NCBI GenBank assembly: GCA_026225945.1
Contig: JAMJFZ010001258.1
Coordinates: 13,003,001 to 13,067,000 of the forward strand
Direction of reading: 5' to 3'
Length of the DNA: 64,000 nt
From: Cricetomys ansorgei
Taxonomy: Eukaryota; Chordata; Mammalia; Rodentia; Nesomyidae
This document shows, piece by piece, positions 1 through 11,339 of the stretch. The position numbers and the translations under genes were made by a program. The notes below the pieces were generated by a model. The model saw only the letters and a program-made list of their open reading frames with translations, made no database searches and was not told where the DNA came from. The stretch's first letter is position 1. The number at the start of each line of letters is the position of its first letter.

Positions 1-655
1 ACTGGAGGTACGGGAAATGCAGAGTTCTGGGGCCTCATTCCCAGCTTCTTTGCAATTGGTAATAGAATAAGAGATTATTAAGTTTACACTTAATCAAAAG
101 ACATCCTTGCAAATATAACAAGGAAACTCAAACACCTGGAAAACTGTAATACGTACTATAGACCCTATTAGCTTTTTAACGATTGGAAAATATCTCCTAT
201 TTACATAGTATTTTCTTTTAAGTTAGAAGACATCAAACCATGCATTTTACTAAAAATGAAAATGTACCCAAAATTCTAGTTATGTATCAGCTAAAAATGT
301 ACCTTTATATAACCACTTTTTTATTCATCAGATTTAACTATTATGCAAACTTTGATAGAATGTGCTGTATATTGACTAAATCATGTATAGATTAAAACAA
401 TGACTGAAATTATGCTATTTTTAGTATTAATATAAATATCTACTGGTATATGTGTACCTGCCTATCTAACTATATCCCCAGGCTATCACTGAGACATTTT
501 TTTACATAACAGAATCAACTTAGAAGAGGGAACTATTACACAATATGATGTCTTGATCATATACTATAACCAGGAAGTGATATCCAGGTGGGCCAGTTAT
601 CTGCTGCTCCTCTGTGACGAGATATTGATCAGTGTACAACTCCTACTTACTTATT
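1..655 (+). other. Pcgf6 intron, unique AT-rich sequence
   Basis: No exon, SINE or other recognisable element was seen here; the sequence is A/T-rich and presumed intronic because Pcgf6 exons follow. Confidence 0.5.
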
Positions 656-659
656 ATTT

Positions 660-897
660 TTGTTTTGGGCCAGGATCTTAGTGTAGCTCAAGCTGTTCTC
701 AAACTCCCCATAGAGCAGAGGTTGTCCTCGAGTTCTGATCCTCCTGCCTCTACCTTCTAAGTGCTAGAATTACGGGCATGTACTGCCATGCTTGACACAA
801 TTCCCGTGTATAGACTTCTCCAAAGCTACCGACACTGTGGGTTCTGGGGATCACACCTAGGCTGTCAGGTTTGCTGCTGATTTGTTTTTCCAGCCCA

Positions 898-962
<65 letters not shown>

Positions 963-1252
963 GTTTTTTTAGGACAAAGTTTCTCTGTATAGTCCTGGCT
1001 GTCCTGGGACTCATTCTGTAGACCACACTGTCCTCGAACTTGAGATCTACCTGCCTCTCCCTCCCAAGAACTGGGATTAAAGGCATATACCACTATAGCT
1101 TGTTTGTTTTTTTGACATCGCTGTGTTTTTTATTTTGATTTTGTTTTTCGAGATAAGGTCTTGATATGTAGCTTAGGCTGGCCTTGAGCTTGTGGCAGTA
1201 TTTCTGCCTCAACTTCTGTGTTGAGATCACAGGAGTGTGCCATAATGTCCAT
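660..1252 (-). repeat. SINE cluster: three antisense B1 copies around an (ATCT)n run
   Basis: Antisense B1 signatures (GAGACAGG-like start, CTCAAACTC, CTGGGATTAAAGGCAT) occur at 660-800, 963-1103 and 1107-1252. A tetranucleotide ATCT run of about 16 units occupies 898-962. Confidence 0.8.
898..962. repeat. (ATCT)n microsatellite
   Basis: About 16 near-perfect copies of ATCT lie between two antisense B1 elements. Confidence 0.95.
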
Positions 1253-1324
1253 CTCTTAGCCTTTTTCAAAGTTTTATTTTCATTTATTTAAAAAATTTAG
1301 ATTTTTAAATCTAAATTTTAAATT

Positions 1325-1520
1325 TTTTATGTGTATGGATATTTTGCCCACATGGATATATTTGTACCATGTGTGTGCTTAATGCCTATATTGTCTGTGG
1401 AGATCAGAAGAAGGCATCGGCTCCCTTGCAACTGGAAAGCTACCATGTGAATGCTCAGAATTAAACCTAGGTACCCTGCAAGACCAAGTGCTCTTAACCA
1501 CTGAGCCATCTCTCTTGCCC
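1325..1520 (-). repeat. B3 SINE, antisense
   Basis: The antisense end CTCTTAACCACTGAGCCATC and upstream B3/B2 body are recognisable. The short A/T palindrome at 1295-1325 precedes it. Confidence 0.8.
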
Positions 1521-1566
1521 CCCAAATTTTAACTTTAAGACAAGATCTTCTTGCTTAGGCCTCTGA

Positions 1567-2160
1567 GTGTTATTGGAATGGGTAGTTGGCCAGGGAGTGG
1601 ATGGGCTATACCTGGGCTTAATAACGACAAAGAAGACACTCTCCATTCTTCAAGCCTGATTTCTCCTTGGTAAAAGGAACAGCTTCTGAACCTCTGGACA
1701 GAACCTCAGGTGCCAATTATAGTAGTTAGTCTGTCTCACTTGGGTTGGTAAATAACAAGAGAATTCTCTGAAAGATAAGCTGGAATGATCTAGGCAAAGG
1801 GTTGCAGTCTCCCTGGCTGAGCCCTGAACTGAACTGCTGACTGAGCCCCTCAGCCTGATCCCCCAGGTGATTTATTGATTGAAAGCTCTGTCCCCAGATA
1901 CAAAGTCTTTTGCATCAACAAACAGAATCCTATAATCCACTCCCTCAAATGTAGGCCAGCTGACTAGGTGCTACTAGGTGAAGGTCAAGACCCAGAGACA
2001 TGGGGGGTTTGCAAATCTCCTGTTCCTCCTGAGGAGGAATTATAGAAATCTCTTTCATTAGCATTAACACAAACACATGAAGATAACAGGACAGGCTAAT
2101 TCGAGCATCAATTGCTTAGACAATAACTGGTTCCTCAGACTACCATTCTTTATGCTCTCC
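1567..2160 (-). mobile_element. Possible LTR remnant, antisense
   Basis: Read on the minus strand, this non-SINE block shows an LTR-like order: a promoter-like AT segment, AATAAA about 280 bp before the end, then a U5-like tail ending in CA at 1567. I could not find a matching target duplication or the U3 boundary, so this is only a suggestion. Confidence 0.35.
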
Positions 2161-2173
2161 AAAAAGCTACACT

Positions 2174-2357
2174 CAGAAAGCTGAATCACATAGGCCATTG
2201 AAGGTGATCCTTACTAGAGCAGCCATGCTGCCAGATCAAAGAATCAAAAGATCAAATGTTCTGCATTCCAGAAAGCTGGATCACTCAGGCCATTGAAGGT
2301 GATCCTTACTAGAGCAGCCATGCTGTCAGATAAAATATCAAAAGATCAAATGCTCAT
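2174..2357. repeat. 95-bp tandem duplication in Pcgf6 intron
   Basis: CAGAAAGCTG begins at 2174 and again at 2269, and each copy continues GCCATTGAAGGTGATCC, then ACTAGAGCAGCCATGCTG. The second copy is slightly shortened and diverged by a few per cent. Confidence 0.93.
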
Positions 2358-2509
2358 TCTTCTACAGTGGGGCCCACTGATGTATGCTACCATGCCTGCC
2401 TCAAAAACTTTTCTTGAGAATGTTTTATCAAAAGTGTTTACCCAACAAGCAAGAGGGCCCAGATTCAGATCCTCAGTAAAAGCCAGACTATTATAAATAG
2501 TTAAATATA

Positions 2510-2671
2510 GCTGGGCAGTGGTGGCACACACCTTTAATCCCAGCACTCGGAGGCAGAGGCAGGCGGATCTCTGTGAGTTCGAGGCCAGCCTAGTATACAG
2601 AGCAAGTTCCAAGACAACCAAGGTTATACAGAGAAACCCTTTTTTGAAAAAACAAACCAAACAAAAAAAAG
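2510..2671 (+). repeat. B1 SINE, sense
   Basis: B1 start (GCTGGGCAGTGGTGGCACA) through GAGAAACCC and an A-rich tail ends about 90 bp before the Pcgf6 exon. Confidence 0.93.
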
Positions 2672-2759
2672 TTAAATGTTTTGAAGTAATAGTGCTAACC
2701 CCCCCCTTTGCATGTTTTGAAGCAGGAAAGTGGTCTGATAACCCACTGTTTTTCCATAG

Positions 2760-2846
2760 GTAGATATCATCTGCGGTGATCACTTGTTGGAACGGTACCA
2801 AACTCTACGTGAAATTCGACGTGCAATAGGTGATGCAGCAATGCAG
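2760..2846 (+). CDS. Pcgf6: Pcgf6 penultimate coding exon (partial gene)
   Basis: This 87-bp exon encodes 29 residues in phase 0, beginning [10 protein letters not shown] and ending [10 protein letters not shown], which I recognise as the C-terminal RAWUL-domain part of Polycomb group RING finger protein 6. PCGF6 pairs with RING1A/B in the nuclear PRC1.6 complex (with MGA, MAX, L3MBTL2 and E2F6) and represses germline and meiotic genes through H2AK119 ubiquitination. The RAWUL fold binds partner subunits. The exon is bounded by an acceptor ending CCATAG and a donor GTAGGT. The reading continues exactly into the terminal exon at 5200. The RING finger and all earlier exons lie left of the window; I saw no further Pcgf6 exon in positions 1-2759. 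Identification rests on remembered protein similarity plus intact splice sites. Confidence 0.93.
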
Positions 2847-2917
2847 GTAGGTCTAGGGCTTTATCAGGCCTATGCTGGACAGATAGACTAATGAATGATA
2901 AACGTTCTCTGTTGGTA

Positions 2918-3440
2918 GAGCTGAAGAGATGGCTTCAAGGGTTAAAAAGTACTGGCTGCTCTTGCAGAGGACCTAGTTTGCTATTATGTTTGAGGACCTT
3001 GGGTTACATAATAAGACTGTCAAATAAAAACAAAGATTAATGGAACAAAAACCTGTGGGTTTAATTGAGTATGGCAGGAAACTATTGGAGAGTTTTGAGC
3101 AAAATGAAAGTGATAATCTGATTTCTTAATCAGGAGTGCTAACGGAGACAACCAAACTTGCTTTATAGCAGCCATGTTTGCTGGGTACGGTGGTACGTAC
3201 CATCACTTGGAGGTGCACATCTTTAATCCCAGCACTCAGAAGGCAGAGGCAAGAACTCTTTGAGTTCCAGGTCAGCCAGGGATACATAGTGAGACACTGT
3301 CTCCAGGGGAAAACAAAAGATAGACACAGGCTATGGCTAGCACATACCTGCAGTCTCTGCACTTGGGAGGTAGAGACAGAAAGTAAAAAGTTCAAGATCA
3401 TCCTCACCACATAGAGAGTTCTAGGCCAGCCTATGTTACC
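2918..3440 (+). repeat. SINE cluster in last Pcgf6 intron: B2/B3 fragment and two B1 copies, sense
   Basis: A B2/B3 5' fragment (GAAGAGATGGCTTCAAGG) lies at 2918-3030. B1 copies lie at 3178-3315 and, diverged, at about 3330-3440. Confidence 0.75.
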
Positions 3441-3486
3441 TTTTTAGGTTTGAGGGTTTTTTTGTTTTTTTAACTTGTGTGCATTT

Positions 3487-3745
3487 GAGAGAGAGAGAGA
3501 GGGAGGGAGGGAGGGAGGGAGGGAGAGAGAGATCGCAAGCACACTCCAGAGTGAGTGAGGGAGAACATGGCTGTATGTGTTTATGTGTACCACATGAGTG
3601 CAAGGGGCAAAAGAACATCAGATACCCTGGAGTTGGAGTTAACAAGTGGTTGTGAGCTGCCCTGTGGATGCTGGGAAACCCAACCTGGATCCTCTGCAAG
3701 AGCAGTAAACACTCTTAACTGCAAAGCTATCTCTCCGGCTCTAAG
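3487..3745 (-). repeat. GA-rich tract and antisense B3 SINE
   Basis: The run GAGAGAGA then GGGAGGGA occupies 3487-3532. An antisense B3 (ends CTCTTAACTGCAAAGCTATC) occupies about 3550-3745. Confidence 0.8.
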
Positions 3746-4029
3746 AACCTCTCTTTAAAATATCTATCTCCCCAAGGAATAAAAGAACAGGCAGAAAGGA
3801 AACAACAACAGTAAAAAGCAAAACAAAACAGAAAACCCATATAAAAACTTGGAAATAGCATCTGAAATATTTAGTGTCAGGTTACTTGGCTACAACTGAT
3901 AACAGTCTGCAAGGAGGAAGCAAAATAGATAAGATGTAATTTTATTAAATAGGTGAGAGGTAAAAGATTTTATTACAGTAGTAAGCTAGGTATGTAAAAT
4001 AAAACATTTCTCTCTTTTTTATTTTTTGA

Positions 4030-4165
4030 GTTTTTTTTTTGAGACAGGGTCTCACTATGTAGCTCTGTAGATCAGTCTGGCCTCAAAACTCACAGAGATC
4101 TTCCTGCTTTGGCCTCCCAAGTAATGCTGAGATCAGAGGCATGCACTACCACTCCCTTCTCAACA
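4030..4165 (-). repeat. B1 SINE, antisense
   Basis: A T-run then GAGACAGGGTCTCACTATG and the inverted B1 body are visible. Confidence 0.9.
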
Positions 4166-4409
4166 TTTTATTTCTTGAACAATCTGTGGAAATTGAGTCA
4201 TTTTTAGGTAGACCCAGTATTCACTTGGTCTGTTAAGTAGTCTGGGCAAAGAAAGGTCTTCTTTTAGTTTGGTCATAAATGCCTTGGCTTCATCACATCC
4301 AGCTGTGCAGGGTGGATCACCTGCTGTTGAGCTGATCAGGAGACTGGGGCAAAAGAATTGTTTCAGCCCAAGCTGAGCAGCAGAGTAAAACTCCTCTCAG
4401 AATGGGACC

Positions 4410-4882
4410 AAGAGTCTGGAGCGATGACTTAACAGTTAGGAGTATCTCTTGTAGAGAGTTTGATTTATAGCACCCATGTCAGGTAGCTCACAACTTCAGG
4501 GATTTGACGTAACTTCTCCAAGAGGTTTTTTTTTTTTTAAATCTATTTTATGTGCATTGGTGTTTGGCCTGCATTTATATCTGTGAGGGTGTCAGATCCC
4601 CTAGAGCTGGAGTTACAGGCAGTTGTGAACTGCTGCCATGTGGGTGCTGGGAGTCTAACCTGAGTTCTTTGGAAGAGCAGCCAGTGTCCTTTTTTTTTCT
4701 TTCTTTTTTTCAAAACAGGGTTTCTCTGTTGTAGCTCTGGCTGTCTTGGAACTCACTCTGTAGACCAGGCTGGTCTTGAAGAGATCCTCCTGCCTCTGCC
4801 TCTGAGTGAGTGTGGGGATTAAAGGCGGTCGCCTGGCAAGGGGCAGCCAATGTTCTTAACCACTGAGCCATCTCTCTACCAA
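4410..4882. repeat. Nested SINEs: B2/B3 (+), then B3 (-) split by antisense B1
   Basis: A sense B2/B3 fragment lies at 4410-4510. An antisense B3 (4535-4692) is interrupted by an antisense B1 (4693-4840) and resumes at 4841-4882. GCAGCCAGTGT before and GCAGCCAATGTT after the B1 are its target duplication. Confidence 0.85.
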
Positions 4883-4899
4883 CTCTTAAGAAAAAAGGA

Positions 4900-5083
4900 A
4901 ATGAGAGGTATGATGGTGCAGGCCTATAATCCTAGCTGTTAGGAGAAGCCCAGCCCGAGCCATATAGCAAGACTCTCTTAAAAAAGAGAAAGAAAAAAAG
5001 ATACATTGATATGGAGTTTTTGATGATGTCAGTAAATAAGAAGTTATATCTTGTATTCTCATATATATATATATATATATATA
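4900..5083. repeat. B1-like remnant and (AT)n microsatellite
   Basis: A truncated sense B1-like sequence lies at 4900-4990. A run of about 11 AT units lies at 5062-5083, about 115 bp before the terminal Pcgf6 exon. Confidence 0.7.
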
Positions 5084-5199
5084 AAAGAGTTTCTCATTAC
5101 TGTTAGATTATAAAAAATAATCTAGTTTTGGTGTGACCGTATATTATATATAACTAGTTTACAAAGAACTATAAAATAGTCCCTTTTTTCTCTTTTCAG

Positions 5200-5256
5200 G
5201 ATGGTCTGCTTGTTCTTCATTATGGTCTTGTGGTTTCTCCTTTGAAAATAACTTGA
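5200..5256 (+). CDS. Pcgf6: Pcgf6 terminal coding exon with stop
   Basis: After a pyrimidine-rich tract and acceptor (CTCTTTTCAG), 18 codons plus TGA encode DGLLVLHYGLVVSPLKIT, the conserved C-terminus of PCGF6. The phase is 0, matching the upstream exon. These residues form the last strand of the RAWUL ubiquitin-like domain and the tail. The intron between this exon and 2846 is about 2.35 kb and holds several SINEs, a GA-rich tract and an (AT)n run. The gene converges on Ina, whose 3' end is about 9 kb to the right. No frameshift or missing residue is visible. Confidence 0.94.
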   Translation, partial: DGLLVLHYGLVVSPLKIT

Positions 5257-6290
5257 AGATGCAAGGGTATATGAGGAAGGAGACACAGTAAAAAGGCGTC
5301 CGCAGGTCTGCATTGCACCAAAGATTCTCATGAATCATGTAACCACCACTTTGTGCTGTTAAGAGCTAGTTTCTGTTCTCAGCACCAGAACCCTAGCATT
5401 GTCTGTATAACTTGAAACAATAGATTGTAACTGCTACACTAGAGCCTATGTAAAAAGCACTCAAAACTCAGGGGAAAAAAACTGAAAACACTGAATTTTA
5501 AAATTCCTTGTGATTCCAAATACGAGGAAGTTGCTGGTTGCTTCCTATTCTGAGGTAGGTTGGTTTTCGGCAGCTAGTATTCTGCTTCTGCGCTGCATGG
5601 GTTGGGCGGGTGTCCTTGCAGAACTGCTTGGCTTTGAATCCTAAGCCAGCCTGTTAAACTGCAGGGTGCACTCAGCACCGAGACCACTGGCCACTTACAC
5701 GCTTCTGTCCTATTCTGAACTTAAACAACAATAACAAAAAACAAAACAGTAATACTACTAAAGCAATGATTCAGCTCTGAGACAGTGGACTGTCTCCTGT
5801 TAGATATGGCCCTTCTTAACACCCCTTAAATATACAAGGTGCTTCTTTGTGATGGCTTATTTGCATATATCAGTGCCACTGGGACAGGTGTCACAGGTTC
5901 CCTGGCACTGCTTCTAAAGGTAGCAAAAACTTTCAGGTGAATTACCAGAAGTTTACAGAATCTATATTGTTTCCACAGCCATTCAACTTAACTGATTCCA
6001 TGTTTAATGTTTGTTTTCTCATTGTCACTGGGATAAAGAATCAAGAGTCTTTGAGAATCTTGCTTTCACGAAGACTTAATTTAAAACATTATTTTGTCTA
6101 AACTTAGCATCCTGATGCTTTCTAAAAACAAAAAATATTTTATAAACTCTTGTTTCACAGCAAAATTTCCAAATCTGTATAGAAAGTTACAAAATTGGAC
6201 TCAGATTGGCAATTGTTTTGTAAAGAACTTATGACTTGTGCATAAATCTCTTCTGACATTTAATAAAAATTTATTTTAGCCAACTTTGAA
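5257..6290 (+). other. Pcgf6: Pcgf6 3' UTR
   Basis: This AT-rich stretch is free of SINEs, which contrasts with the flanks. It runs from the Pcgf6 stop to just past an AATAAA and is followed by a GT-rich and T-rich stretch (6290-6318) typical of a downstream cleavage element. The length of about 1 kb is inferred; alternative upstream sites are possible. Confidence 0.75.
6262..6267 (+). terminator. Pcgf6 polyadenylation signal AATAAA
   Basis: A canonical AATAAA lies about 1 kb after the stop codon, with GTGTGTGTGT then a T run starting some 25 bases downstream, the usual arrangement for cleavage and polyadenylation. Cleavage is expected near 6280-6290. Confidence 0.8.
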
Positions 6291-6469
6291 GTGTGTGTGT
6301 GTTTTTTTTTTTCTTTGTTTTTGTGTCTGTTGAGCATGCCATAGTATTGTGGAAGGAAAGCAAGAGAGTCATTTCTGTCCTACTATGTGGGTCCTGGGTT
6401 CAAACTCTGGTAGTCAGGCTTGGTGGCAAGCCATCTCAGCAACCCTTGACTGGATTTTAAAAAACAAAA

Positions 6470-7100
6470 CACTTCAGAAGACAGGATGTCTGAATTAAAG
6501 TTAAACTGCCATAGATAGTTATTTAATTAGCATTTGCATTCACTGGCACTGTGTTGCACTAAGCTGCTATTACAGTGGACAACTATGGAATTCATTGCCA
6601 CTTCAGTTTTTCTTTTGTTGATTACTGAGCTAACACCAGCATCTATTTAGTGATTTCCAAGGCCATCCTCAGGTTCAGGGAGTCACTGGAAGGGCTTGCA
6701 GGATTTAGAAAGTTTTTGTTCATAGAATTATCAAAGCCAGGGGATGCAAATTAAAATCAGCAAGGGGAATAGGCATACTTTCTGGAGTTGAGGAAAACCA
6801 GGCACAAGTTTCTGGTTGTTCTGTTTGACTTGTCATGCACGGGCAGTTTAACTCTCAGAAATTAGTGTGATGATGTTTTGCCAACAAGTTCGTTTATAGT
6901 ATTCACAGTTTTTGTGGGGAGTCAAGTAGGCACATAGTGCATTTGTGATTTGGATAATCAGCTACTCATACCCCAGAACCTGCCCACAAGTAAGTTACCT
7001 TGTTAGCATAAACTTTATGATGTTCCCCAAAATCTTAGGTATACACAAATCAAAGCCTAATGTGTTAACTCTTTATTGTATAATTTATACTAGGAATCTT
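6470..7100. other. Unique intergenic sequence after Pcgf6
   Basis: No SINE or exon was recognised here; a diverged B2-like remnant lies just left, at about 6370-6450. Confidence 0.5.
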
Positions 7101-7815
7101 GATTTGTGGGCAGAGAGATGACTCAGCGGGTCATGTTGACTGCTGCCAAGCCTGATGGAACCCCCATAGTAGAAGGACAAAGCCTTTTTTTTTTTTTCTT
7201 AAGACATCTTTCAACTATGACCTCTGATTCACAGATTTGGATAGATGAATGGCCAGCAGACCCCAGAGATCCTCTTGTCTCTGTCTACAGAGCACTGATT
7301 TACAAGCACATACCACCACCATGTCTAGGTTTTTATGTGGGTGCTAGGGACAGAACTCAGATCTCATGCTTGCATGGCAAGCACTTTGCTGCCTGATCTC
7401 CCTAACCCCTGAGATCTGATTTTAAAATAGAGATAGAAGCCAGGTAGGTCATACGTGCTTATAGTCCTAGTACTCAGGAGACAGAAGCAGGCAGATCTCT
7501 GAATTCAAGGCCAGCCTGGACTACAGAGTGAGTTCCAGGACAGCCAGGATTACACAGAGAAACCATTATCTGGAAAGACAAAAACAACAAAATATCACCC
7601 CCTCTCCCATTATTTGTGTGTGTCTGTTATGTCTCTGTGTCTGTGTGCTTATTCGTGCATGCAAGTGTATGGACCTGTGCATGCATAGAAGCCAGGTGTT
7701 GCATCCTTCGGAGCTGAAGTTACAAGCATTTGCTAGAAGTCTGGATTGTTAAGAGTGCTGGGATCCAAACTCTGGTGCTCAGGATTGCACCCCTCAGCCA
7801 TCTCTCAAGCCCTCC
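7100..7815. repeat. SINE cluster: B3 (+), B4/RSINE-like (-), B1 (+), B3 (-)
   Basis: The approximate components are a truncated B3 at 7105-7180, an inverted B4/RSINE1-like element at 7190-7415, a B1 at 7435-7585 and an antisense B3 at 7600-7815. Confidence 0.75.
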
Positions 7816-8079
7816 ATTTGTTTTGAGACAGAGTTAGGTGTCATCCCAGGGTACATGATACCCTGTCTCAAAAAAAGAATAAGTTCTTACTTTTTATCAT
7901 TTGAATGTGGTAGTATACAAACGAATGTGATTGTTGGCTTCTATTCAAAACTAGACGAGGGAAATCTGAATTAATTTCCTACAGAGATTTAATAGTCTTC
8001 ACAAATGAAATGCCATATTGATCTCCTGAAAGTCTGCCAGGCACCCAGATCCATGCGCAGTACTTTTACTTGAGCTGTT

Positions 8080-9350
8080 TTTAAAAAGATTCTCACTGTA
8101 GCCTAGACTGTACAAGCTCACAGTCCTGCCTCAGTCTCCCAAGTGCTGACAGGTCTGTACTGCAATGCCTAGTGACTCAGTTCCTAATGAACAGGGGATC
8201 TATCCATCATGAGATTGACAGAGAATCATTGCTTTTTTCCAACCTACATTTATCACTAAGCAGGTGAGGGATGGAAATACAACTTGACGATTCATCCCAG
8301 GCTCTGAGGCTGGATCTCCTGCATTCTGCTTTCACTCTGGTTCTGACCTTGATTCTTGTGTCCCATGAGCAGCTACAGGTGCCAGAGTAGCTCTTTTTTA
8401 TTGAGCTAAAAATGGATTAGCCCTGAAGGAGTTTGTTTTGAGATGGGTTTCTCTATGTAGCCCTGGCTGACTTGGAACTTACTGTGTAGCTAGGCTGGCC
8501 TCAAAGAGATCTATCTACCTCTGCCTCCTGCTTGCTAGGATTAAAGGCATGTACCACCACATCTGGCTAGGAATTCATTTTTTTCGGGGTGTGTGTGTAA
8601 GGGGTTGCCAGTAATTCTTTATATTATGTATGAGTTCTTTTGTTGAGAAGTCAAAAATGGGCAGTCCATCTCTCCTTCATTTATTTACATAGCAGGCCTA
8701 TTTAAGGTATACCTATGTGAGGTAATTTAATATGGACCACTGGTGCTCAACCTGTAGCCCCAGTTACTTGAGCATCTGAAGCAGAAGAATCACAAGACCC
8801 TACAAATTGAGGGCCAGCCTGGGCAAAATAGACCTAAACCTGGTGGCGTAGCCCTATAATCCCAGCATGTAGCAGTAGGGCTAAGAAGAGTCTGAGTTTG
8901 AGGCTAACCTAGGCTAGATAGTAAATTCCAGGCCAGTTTGGGCTATGGGGTACTGTCTGGAAGAAGAAGGGGAGAAAAGCCCACTGTAGGCTCTTTTTTT
9001 AAAAAGATTTATTTTGCCGGATGATGGTGGCACACTCCTTTAATCCCAGCATTTGGGCAGCAGAGGCAGGTGGATTTCTGAGTTCGAGGCCAGCCAGGTC
9101 TACAAAGTGAGTTTCAGGACAGCCAGGGCTACACAGAGAAACTTTGTCTTGAAAAATAAAAACAAACAACAACAAAGATTTACTTTATTTTGTAACGATG
9201 TGTGTTGGTGTGAGGGTTTAGTGTAAGTGCCCATAGAGGCCTGAAGAGGGCAGCAGATTCCCCAGGAGCTGGGTGGATCTGCATGTTTTTCTTCTGAGTA
9301 CTGGGAACTGAATTTGTGTCCTGTGTAAGAGCCATATCTTCAGCCCCCAG
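8080..9350. repeat. SINE cluster: B1 (-), B1 (-), B1-like (+) pair, B1 (+), B3 (-)
   Basis: Antisense B1 copies lie at about 8080-8175 and 8435-8570. Diverged sense B1-type units lie at about 8740-8985. A good sense B1 (CTTTAATCCCAGCATTTGG) lies at 9015-9170, followed directly by an antisense B3 at 9180-9350. Confidence 0.78.
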
Positions 9351-9394
9351 ATAGAGATTCTTAAACAAGCAAACAACAAAAACCACTCCTTTGG

Positions 9395-9780
9395 GGTTCT
9401 CACTGTGCAGTTATATATAACAGACTAGACCTGTTAGTAAGTATATTCCAAATTTCTAGCCTTTATTCCGTGATCTGGGTTATACTCTGCTGGGCACTCT
9501 AAAATCCTTGAGAGCCCATTAGAGAGCTGGAATGAAATGTCACAAACATTGAGCAGAGGCCACCTGCTTCATCAGGGAAGAAAGTGGCCATCTGGTAGCT
9601 AGAGGGATGAACCAGTGAGGAGGAGAGACGTGAAAGTCCTCCATGATCAATCTTCATTTTCCTTTCCAGAGCTATGAGGAACCATGAGGCCCTACAGAAG
9701 CATAAATCTTCAAAAATCTGTAGCATGCATTACTGTTTTAATAAAACCCTACCCTGTGTGTGTGTGTCTTTGTGTGTCTT
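9395..9780. other. Unique sequence with AATAAA and GT run
   Basis: There is no recognised repeat. A plus-strand AATAAA near 9738 is followed by a GT-rich run, which could be chance or a terminal exon of an unseen noncoding transcript. Confidence 0.35.
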
Positions 9781-9789
9781 TTGTAAGAA

Positions 9790-10490
9790 AGGATTTATAA
9801 ATCTTAGCTGATTTCCATCCCAACCTAATAAGCTTGTAAGATCTGAGCATAAAATGCAGGAGCAATCAAATTATCTTCTAGGAGATCGATAGAGGAGGAG
9901 GAGAGAAGCCCTTTGATCTGTGTAGCAATCGTTCTCTTTGTCTTCCAAGGGAGGCAGTGGAGCATGGTAATGCAATAAAAACAGTCCTTTGTTCAGCTGG
10001 GTTCAGGAGCATTTCCCCCATTTAATGGCATATCCACGCGAGATATTTGGAAATTGCAAAATGCATGATGACATCAATCTAATCTGCATATCAAAATCTG
10101 CAAAATCTGCAAAATGTTGCAGAGGCAGAATTATAGGCTCTACGAAGAGAATAGTTTACATACGTGCTCTTTTAACAGCTTACGAGGTACACCTGTCAGT
10201 TATTTTAATTTTAAATGACTGTATTTGTTTTCAGATGTACAGTCTTATTTGGTTAGAAGGGAAAAAAGTGTAATCTTTCATTTAGATGGTTTCCAGGACC
10301 TCAGAGATGTCTGATGATATTATAATGAAAATAACAGCAGAAAGTGGTGTTGGGAGCTCATTAGTAAGCAACATTGCCCGTTATATTTTCTTCTATTACA
10401 TCCAAGGTGACTTCTGGCTTTTTCTCCAGCCTTTACTTTAAAGTCAATACTCTTATTGCTTATTGGATCTGATTTCTGTTATTCTGAAGG
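9790..10490. promoter_or_regulatory. Repeat-poor intergenic island, candidate conserved noncoding element
   Basis: About 700 bp between dense SINE clusters has no repeat. It contains clustered AT-rich transcription-factor-like words, including three closely spaced CTGCAAA/CTGCATA words at about 10084-10115. There is no convincing coding frame. Enhancer function is inference from repeat exclusion. Confidence 0.4.
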
Positions 10491-10639
10491 GTTTCCTTTT
10501 ATGGGGGTGTGCAGGGGAAAGTGGCTGTATGCAATGGTCTCGGCTGGGGCGGAAGGTGCAATAGGCTTCCATGACTTTTTTTTTTCCTGATAATTTCATA
10601 AATTCCCTATTGATGGGTTTTTAGAATTGAGTTTTTAGG

Positions 10640-11190
10640 AATGGGGAGTTGGCTTGATATAGAGTGTTTGCTTCTAACCCCCAAGAACCTAGTGAAAAGC
10701 TGGTGGTAGCTTGCTTGCAATCAGCTCATATGAAGCAGAGATGGGATCCTAGAGCCAGCTGGGTAGTTTGGTCAGCCACAGCAGTGAGCTCCAGCTGCAG
10801 TGAAGAGTCTCTGGCTCAATATAGTGAGCCATCTCTCAAGTGAGAGCCATTGAAGAAGTCACCTGACATCAAACTCAGGCTACACATACACACCAGACCC
10901 TCCACATGTAAAGATAAATAATTTTATTTATTTATTTGAGACAGACCTGGAGCTCACTGTGGGGACCAGATGGCCCTTAGAATCAAAGAGATCTGCCTGC
11001 TCTGCCCCTTGAGCACCGGGATTAAAGGCACGCACCACCATGCCTGGTTTAAGTCACTCATTTTAGAGTAAATGATTCAGAAGCTAGATGTGGTACATAC
11101 CTCTAATTCTAGTACCCAGGAAGTTGGAGCAGGAGGATCCTGAACTTGGGGCTCTTTGCTGTAGATAGGAAAACCCTGTCTTAAGAAACC
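10640..11190. repeat. SINE cluster: RSINE/B4-like (+), B1 (-), B1 (+)
   Basis: A diverged composite SINE lies at 10640-10920, an antisense B1 at 10925-11060 and a diverged sense B1 at 11085-11190. Confidence 0.7.
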
Positions 11191-11339
11191 AAAAGAGAAA
11201 TTTGGTGTGCTTACAGTGATGTGCAGCTTCCCCTACCCCCTAATTTCAAAACATTTCCCTCCAAAATGAAACCCTGTATTCACAGACTCATCACTCTGCA
11301 TCATTCCCTCTCTCACTCTGGAAGCTACCAATCTTTTTG

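Noticed and set aside
5380..5400. Second RE1-like word (CTCAGCACCAGAACC) in the Pcgf6 3' UTR
   Set aside because: Only the left half-site matches; the right half diverges too much to call.
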